Shown in pieces: positions 25,128 through 29,497 of a DNA stretch of 29,497 nt. Source of the stretch: CAZTVF01 sp964616985 (lineage in GTDB: Bacteria; Planctomycetota; Phycisphaerae; SM23-33). A program made the position numbers and the translations under genes. The stretch spans positions 1 to 29,497 of the forward strand of contig CAZTVF010000067.1 of NCBI GenBank assembly GCA_964616985.1, written 5' to 3'. Numbering within the stretch: the first letter of the stretch is position 1; the number at the start of each line of letters is the position of its first letter. The notes under the pieces are model-generated. The model saw only the letters and a program-made list of their open reading frames with translations, had not been told where the DNA came from and made no database searches.

Positions 25128-26375
25128 TCAGGCGGCGGCAGGCTCGCCGCCACCCCCGTTTTGACCCTTTTGGGTCAGTTTTGGGTCAGTCGGGGTGCCT
25201 CGCAGGATTTCTTCCTGCACCCGCCGAGCGTCGTCGAGGTCGGCCTGCTGGATGGACACGTAGTATTTCAGCGTGGTCTTGATGTCGCTGTGGCCCGCCA
25301 GCGTCTTCACGACGTGGGCAGGGATTTTCCTCGCCCAATTCGTGATGCAGGTGCGGCGGAAGTCGTGGAAGGTCAGATGGGCCACGCCAGCCCTTTCCCG
25401 TAGCCGCCCGAAGTCTCGGTTCAGGTTGTTCATCACCGACTTGCCCCGCTCCCACGTCTTCGCCTTAAGTTCCTTCTTCACGTATTCCCACCGCGACTCA
25501 GGGATGAACACGTAGGGGCAGTTGCCCGACGCCTCTGCCCGAAGGTTGGCCAGCAGTTTCATGGCGTCGGACGGGACGGACAGGATGCGAGCTTCGTGGT
25601 CTTTCGGCTCCCACTCGAACAAGCTCTGTGAAGCGTCCTTCGTGATGATGCGGATTTGGCTGCCGTCGAAATCCACGTCGGCCCACGTCAGGTTCATGAT
25701 TTCGCCCAGCCGTCCAGCCGTGCTGTAGAGCATCGACAGAAGGGCCTTCCACCATGTCGTAGAGGCCGTCTCCATCAGCGTCTGGAATTCGTCGTGGGTG
25801 ACGTAGCGGACGGCCTTCGCTGCCTGCTTCCGTTCCTTGATGGCGGCGAAGGGGTTCTGGCCTACACGGAGATACTTCCGCCGTTCGATGGCCACGTTGA
25901 AGACGGCCTTCAACGTCCTGATGTCCTTGTTCACGGTTCCGATGGCCACTCTCTTGAGGCGGGACGAGATGAACGACTCGGCATCCCGTGGCCGCAAATT
26001 GCTCAGACGGACGTGCCTGCCGACGTGGGCCATGAACATGCCCAAGGCCCGCATCTGGTCGTAAAGACTGGCTTCGGCGACCTGCCCTTCCATGACCTTG
26101 CCGTGTTCCTTGATGAACTCCTCCAAGGTGATCTCGTCGGGCGGATCGGCGGCACCGTGGCGAACTTCCTGCTGCATCTTCTCGGCGAACCGTTCAGCGT
26201 GTTTTCGAGTGTCGAAGCTCTTGCTGTAGCGACGGCCTTCATCTCCGAACCATCGCACGGACCAAGTGAAGGTTCGCTTGTCCTGCCAGACTGATTTCGG
26301 CAGCGGCTTGCCCTTCCCATCCTTGGGCACGGAGCCATGGTACTTGCGGTAGACGCCGACTTTGGTGGTTCCCAT
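25128..26375 (-). CDS. Tyrosine recombinase/integrase (complete)
   Basis: This 415-aa protein is a full-length phage-type integrase. The N-terminal arm-binding region (1-75; TWSVRWFGDEGRRYSKSF) leads to a core-binding domain (about 80-185). The catalytic domain has Arg222 (STAGRLGEI), His337 and Arg340 (HDFRRT), His362 (LAGHSD) and nucleophile Tyr371 or 372 (LKYY), so all key residues are present. It should integrate and excise element 2 at the adjacent tRNA. GGAGG lies 7 bases before the ATG, within the end of the excisionase-like gene, which stops 2 bases upstream. The C-terminal tail is Gly/Ala-rich and not part of the fold. Confidence 0.93.
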   Translation of the reverse strand: MGTTKVGVYRKYHGSVPKDGKGKPLPKSVWQDKRTFTWSVRWFGDEGRRYSKSFDTRKHAERFAEKMQQEVRHGAADPPDEITLEEFIKEHGKVMEGQVAEASLYDQMRALGMFMAHVGRHVRLSNLRPRDAESFISSRLKRVAIGTVNKDIRTLKAVFNVAIERRKYLRVGQNPFAAIKERKQAAKAVRYVTHDEFQTLMETASTTWWKALLSMLYSTAGRLGEIMNLTWADVDFDGSQIRIITKDASQSLFEWEPKDHEARILSVPSDAMKLLANLRAEASGNCPYVFIPESRWEYVKKELKAKTWERGKSVMNNLNRDFGRLRERAGVAHLTFHDFRRTCITNWARKIPAHVVKTLAGHSDIKTTLKYYVSIQQADLDDARRVQEEILRGTPTDPKLTQKGQNGGGGEPAAA

Positions 26376-26377
26376 GT

Positions 26378-26677
26378 TCAGTCCTCCGTCTTCTGCTCAA
26401 GAAAACGGTCAAGCTCCACCCGCCTGAACCAGACGTGATGGACGTAGCGGGTCGCCCGCAGTTCGCCATGGTCCCGCCAGTAGTTCAGGACTCGGAGGGC
26501 CGACTTCGGCGTGTGGGTGCCCGTTTCGTCGAGCCGCAGGTACTGGGCGGCCTCGACGGGAGTCATCAGGTCGCCAAATGTCTGCGGGCGGGGAGGCCAT
26601 TCCAAAGGAACCTGCCCGACTTCGGCGACGGCTTCTTCGGCTTCGGCGAGCGTCGGGGCTGTCGTGATGGTGCTCAT
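26378..26677 (-). CDS. Excisionase-like helix-turn-helix protein
   Basis: This 99-aa protein ends with a winged-helix/MerR-type DNA-binding domain (LMTPVEAAQYLRLDE, then LRVLNYWRDHGELRATRYVHHVWFRRVELDRFLEQ), the pattern of excisionase/HTH_17 proteins with a helix-turn-helix followed by a wing. It probably directs excision together with the integrase, whose gene starts 2 bases later. ATG 26677 has GGGAAG 5 bases upstream. The frame stays open to an ATG at 26920, adding a Pro/Arg-rich stretch; this longer form cannot be excluded. Confidence 0.75.
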   Translation of the reverse strand: MSTITTAPTLAEAEEAVAEVGQVPLEWPPRPQTFGDLMTPVEAAQYLRLDETGTHTPKSALRVLNYWRDHGELRATRYVHHVWFRRVELDRFLEQKTED

Positions 26678-26925
26678 GTGCTTCCCAGTACAAATCATTA
26701 CCGACCCATCCCGTCCGCGACCCCGAGCCTTTCTTTCGGCTCTGGGTTTGGGTGGAGCGGGTTCAGCTTGAACCACAGGGGTTTCGGGGGTGTTTTCTGA
26801 ACTGAGCATACGAGTCCTCATGCCCATTGGGCAGTTGGACTCGCGGAAGATGATTGGCGGGGTGGGCAGCGAAAGCTGCTCCGATGCTTCCAACGAGTCG
26901 ATTATTTCGGAACCTCGCATAGATC

Positions 26926-26946
26926 GTCCACGGCTGAACCGTGGAC
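26926..26946 (-). terminator. Hairpin after the unknown 260-aa gene
   Basis: GTCCACGG (26926-26933) and CCGTGGAC (26939-26946) form a perfect 8-bp stem with a 5-base loop, 32 bases past the stop of the minus-strand gene at 26978. No T-run follows, so it could be a weak terminator or an mRNA-stabilising stem. The stretch from here to 26678 holds no other clear feature beyond the possible extension of the excisionase-like frame. Confidence 0.4.
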
Positions 26947-26977
26947 AGGGCGTCAGTATTCACGACCATGCTCGCCC

Positions 26978-27760
26978 TCACCACTCCCTGTCTTCTTCGG
27001 GGGGACGCACCCCCAGGAAACTGTCGTAGGGCACATCCACGATGACGAAACCATCTCTGATTGAGTAACCACGAAGAACCGTCCTCACGGGCACAGGCAC
27101 AGGCCAGTCCTTCTCGTCCCAATCAGCCTGCTCAGGATGAAAGTGCGTTTTCAAGATGCACAAGATGCAGTGGCCTCCATCCCGTGGATAGCAGTACCAC
27201 CGCTGCAACTCCGAAGGCAGCGTAGTGTGATACACTTTTTCCGCGTCGTTCATCGGCCCAAGCGTCGAGTCAATCAACGAATTCGTCTTAGATGAACGTC
27301 GGGTCACTTCGTCCTGATTCCATCTTTTGCCGCACGGTAAGTGTGGCACAACACGGAACTTCGCCGTCAGCGTCAACAGCAAGGAACCTTTCGTGTACAC
27401 AAGAAACGGTATTCCTTCTCTGCCGTCCTCGGTCGTCGGCAAGAGACGGTCCCACGCTCCAATAGGGCTTTGGATGGCATACGGTGATGACGACTCATCT
27501 TCAAGCAGCACTTCGTAGGATTGACCCCGCATGTCACGCGACAGGATGACATACTTTGCCTGGGTCACGGCTTTCAGCAGGTCAGCATCACTCCTATCTG
27601 GCAAGAGCATTCGCAGTGCTCCTGCATTTACCGAGAAGTAGACGATGCCCTTCTTGGCGTAGTCTGTTTCCCAATAGTTCGTTCTCACTATCTTCTGGCC
27701 GTCGTTGCGGATGCTGATGACTCCATGTCCTGTCTCGTCTCGGGCTGATGCGTGTTGCAT
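26978..27760 (-). CDS. Unknown 260-aa protein of element 2
   Basis: I do not recognise a family. The protein is mixed alpha/beta, with no signal peptide or membrane segment. Notable parts are GIVYFSVNAGALRMLLPDRSDAD near 40, SPIGAWDRLLPT near 100, a basic stretch GKRWNQDEVTRRSSK, and GGHCILCILKTHFH near 205, whose Cys and His residues could bind a metal. ATG 27760 has a perfect AAGGAG 9 bases upstream. An in-frame ATG at 27838 (AGGA 8 bases before it) would add a very basic 26-residue segment (SDKRRRNLERRRRRQNREHR) and is a credible alternative. It lies between the integration genes and methyltransferase debris, so it is probably island cargo. Confidence 0.7.
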   Translation of the reverse strand: MQHASARDETGHGVISIRNDGQKIVRTNYWETDYAKKGIVYFSVNAGALRMLLPDRSDADLLKAVTQAKYVILSRDMRGQSYEVLLEDESSSPYAIQSPIGAWDRLLPTTEDGREGIPFLVYTKGSLLLTLTAKFRVVPHLPCGKRWNQDEVTRRSSKTNSLIDSTLGPMNDAEKVYHTTLPSELQRWYCYPRDGGHCILCILKTHFHPEQADWDEKDWPVPVPVRTVLRGYSIRDGFVIVDVPYDSFLGVRPPEEDREW

Positions 27761-27961
27761 GTTTGTAGTCTCCTTGCGATGTTCGCGGTTCTGTCTTCGC
27801 CGTCGTCGCTCCAAGTTACGTCTGCGTTTGTCACTCATTGGTGCAGTCCTGTCCGTTCCATCTATTTCACGCACTGACAATGCTCGTGGCAGTGACGGGC
27901 CTATTCAGACTCTACTGCCGATTTGGCACATGTAAGTTGAATCAATTCTTAGGGGACACTG

Positions 27962-28543
27962 TTATCCCGCCCGCTTTGCCAACGCCTGCTCTAGCATCCG
28001 TCGCTCGGTGTCACGAAGCCGCGTTCGAGCGATTTCGCAATAAGGGGCGAAGATTTCCATGCCGAGGTAATGCCTGCCCAGAAGCAGAGCCATCTTTAGA
28101 GTCGTGCCGCTTCCAGCCATGGGGTCAAACACCAGGTCACCCTCGTTGGAGTAGGACACAATCAAATCTCGGGCAATCTGCTCAGACATGAGGGCAGGAT
28201 GTTTGAATGCCTCTGTGTCGGTAGTCGAGACATTGGAGCCGACGGCATATTCCCATACGGGGGGACGGACGCCCCAATCCTTCACGACAGTGAACCTGCC
28301 TGGGCTGAAGCTGCCATCCCTGCACCGTGTCTTTGATTTGCATAGCGAGCCACCTGTCTTGTTTTCATGGTCACGGATGAGATTCACCGTCAGTGGCCTA
28401 CCCTTCGACAGGACGAAGGCATATTCAGGCGTGGTCCCATAACGTTTCCAAGAAGGGACACGCATTCCGCGTCTCGCCAAGATGATGGTGTTGTGGAGGG
28501 TGAATCCAATCTCTTTGAAGAACAGCTTTTGACGGCAATGGGT
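27962..28543 (-). pseudogene. DNA methyltransferase, 5'-truncated remnant
   Basis: The frame encodes the C-terminal part of an N6-adenine/N4-cytosine DNA methyltransferase. It has KLFFKEIGFTLHNTIIL, then WKRYGTTPEYAFVLSKGRP, VWEYAVGSN, AFKHPALMSEQIARDLI and the AdoMet-binding loop DPMAGSGTT, followed by LGMEI and a helical tail. The N-terminal half with the catalytic S/DPPY motif is absent: an in-frame TGA at 28544-28546 lies just before the homologous region and no ATG follows before residue 24 (28459). A TTG at 28480 could start a fragment, but it would lack the catalytic motif. It is most likely inactive. Confidence 0.8.
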
Positions 28544-28768
28544 TCAACTTGATGCAGTGCTGATGTATCGGTCAGTTCCTATGCCCAGGACGGCTCTTTT
28601 GGCTCGTCGGTCGCAGCGGAGCCTCTGTCTGGCTCGCCACCTGGCTCTGGAATTCTATAAATAGCATCAGGTTATTGCAGAATTAATGCCAGAGGCGTTA
28701 TTGGTGCCGAGGGAGGGCAAGGGCCTCTGAGCCGTTCCTGCGGCATCCTGGGGGATTCTGGGCGTGGC
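28544..28768. other. Non-coding gap between methyltransferase and ThiF remnants
   Basis: No protein-like frame is seen on either strand. It contains an AT-rich patch (about 28652-28685) and a few short inverted repeats such as CAGAGGC/GCCTCTG. It is the expected place for the missing methyltransferase N-terminus, and none of it is recognisable. Confidence 0.5.
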
Positions 28769-28889
28769 TCAGCAGCGGCATTGGGCCTTGACGAGGGCCA
28801 GGGTCTGTGTTGCCAGGCCGAACCAGTTGTCCACGGAGATATCGTCCCAATCCACGTTCGCATCGTATCGGATTTGGGCAGACATTTCA
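28769..28889 (-). pseudogene. C-terminal remnant of an unknown protein
   Basis: In a different frame from the ThiF remnant, about 40 codons read MSAQIRYDANVDWDDISVDN, then WFGLATQTLALVKAQC and a stop at 28769. The acidic, well-mixed composition looks like real protein, while the ThiF frame turns Pro/Trp/Ser-rich here. The upstream junction is placed near 28890 by this change of character. The family is not recognised. Confidence 0.4.
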
Positions 28890-29212
28890 CATGGGCCATC
28901 TCCTTGCCGACGCACAAAAGCGTTAGCTCGGAGTGCGTGAAGAAGGTCCGTTGGCAGCGGAAATCCATTGCCCGATGCGGGTTCGCCAGTGTGAGCCTCT
29001 TTGCCACACCTACGGCTTTGTTCTGGTCTACGTCAGTCAACAGAAGCGTATGTCGTACGAGGTTGCCGCCCACCAGGCCGTCGCCATCGACGATCATGAC
29101 GTTCCGAACGCCCCCTCGCACAAGCATTTCGGCCACGGTAGAACCTAACGCTCCCGCCCCAACGATCAGCACTGTCGCCGACTTCAACTCCGTGCAGAAC
29201 GAGCCGCGATTG
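28890..29212 (-). pseudogene. ThiF/MoeB/E1-like adenylyltransferase remnant
   Basis: About 107 codons match the N-terminal Rossmann part of ThiF/E1-like enzymes: VLIVGAGALGSTVAEMLVRGG with the ATP-binding G-x-G-x-x-G, IVDGDGLVGGNLVRHTLL with the Asp and the N-L-x-R segment, and DVDQNKAVGVAKRL with the conserved Lys. The enzyme activates the C-terminus of ubiquitin-like or sulfur-carrier proteins. The part is fused upstream, out of frame, to a methyltransferase fragment and has lost its own start and its C-terminal half with the catalytic Cys. ThiF genes in islands often belong to ubiquitin-like conjugation systems, some of them antiphage. Confidence 0.75.
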
Positions 29213-29497
29213 TGTGTAGTGAAGGATGTATCGCATGATGGCTCGGTGCGGAACCTTCGTATGGTACGTATGAGCATTGTAGATGGGATCGCCTTTGCCT
29301 TCGCTAACGTCCGCAGCAAGAGGTTCGCGGTGGTAGTTATCGTGTTTGGGATCGTAGGCGGTGCCGTAGTGGGCGATGAAGTCTTCAATAAACGGGTTCG
29401 GACAGGCCGTGTAATACGGGGGATCAGATAGGGCGAGGATGTCTGGTAATCGGCGAGCAAAACGGGCCCACCTCGGGGGGATAATCGGCGCGTAATC
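29213..29497 (-). pseudogene. DNA methyltransferase (DPPYY type), 3'-truncated; 5' end outside window
   Basis: Entering from the window edge, this frame reads LPDILALSDPPYYTACPNPF, FIEDFIAHYG, YHREPLAADVSEGKGDPIYN and AHTYHTKVPHRAIMRYILHYT. This is a well-conserved methyltransferase family with catalytic motif IV (DPPY). The next part should be the AdoMet loop, but homology ends at HYT (about 29213) and the sequence continues as the ThiF fragment in another frame. The original frame drifts on to a stop at 29033. It is a different family from the methyltransferase remnant at 27962, so the two are not halves of one gene. Confidence 0.8.

Larger units (their letters stand above)
25087..29497. 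mobile_element. Integrated element 2 (tRNA-linked island, continues past window)
   Basis: Directly after the tRNA 3' end come an integrase facing the tRNA, an excisionase-like gene, an unknown gene and fragments of DNA methyltransferases and a ThiF-like enzyme, all on the minus strand. This is the standard layout of an island integrated in a tRNA 3' end. The distal attachment site is not in the window. From about 26700 onward the base composition is visibly less GC-rich than the chromosome part. Confidence 0.75.

Noticed and set aside
28672..29460. A single 262-aa ThiF-family protein
   Set aside because: Its first 80 or so residues are an out-of-frame reading of the methyltransferase and its last 60 are Pro/Trp/Ser-rich shadow; only the middle is ThiF.

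Overview
The window is about 29.5 kb of GC-rich bacterial DNA. The gene mix suggests an anaerobic or facultative member of the Planctomycetota, perhaps Phycisphaerae-like: a sialate-O-acetylesterase-type esterase, a heparinase II/III-like lyase, a ceramidase-like hydrolase, a glycyl radical enzyme, a DegT aminotransferase, and coiled-coil lipoproteins. No rRNA or marker gene fixes the taxonomy, so this is inference.

Region 1 (1-3450, minus strand) is a protein quality-control group: a 135-aa unknown protein, an HtrA/Deg-type PDZ protease, and the first 356 codons of Lon protease. Region 2 (3451-14377) is a carbohydrate locus. A beta-propeller glycosidase-like gene is divergent from a tightly spaced plus-strand run: Fe-alcohol dehydrogenase, DeoC-family aldolase, FGGY kinase, glycyl radical enzyme, heparinase-like lyase and AAC(3)-fold acetyltransferase. 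A ceramidase-like hydrolase converges on this run. The enzymes fit a kinase, radical dehydratase, DeoC, alcohol dehydrogenase route that would ferment a phosphorylated polyol or sugar to a glycolytic triose phosphate plus a short alcohol. This is the most interesting metabolic idea in the window and it is inferred. Region 3 (14378-19641) holds structured intergenic repeats, two tandem lipoprotein genes, a secreted esterase, an AEC-type permease and a DegT aminotransferase.

Region 4 (19642-29497) is mobile and decaying. A PAS hybrid histidine kinase is cut off inside its receiver domain near 21420. Beyond that lies a phage-like module: replication initiator-like protein, DnaB-like helicase, small XRE regulator with a strong promoter giving an almost leaderless transcript, and a tyrosine recombinase that has lost most of its catalytic core. 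This leads into a CAU-anticodon tRNA gene (probably tRNA-Ile2). On the other side of the tRNA, behind a bidirectional terminator, sits an intact second integrase with an excisionase-like partner, facing the tRNA. This second element carries an unknown 260-aa protein, a 5'-truncated DNA methyltransferase, and a chimera of three remnants: a different methyltransferase, a ThiF/E1-like enzyme, and an unknown C-terminus. Two integrase genes facing one tRNA, with truncated genes around them, suggest an integration hotspot with repeated insertion and deletion.
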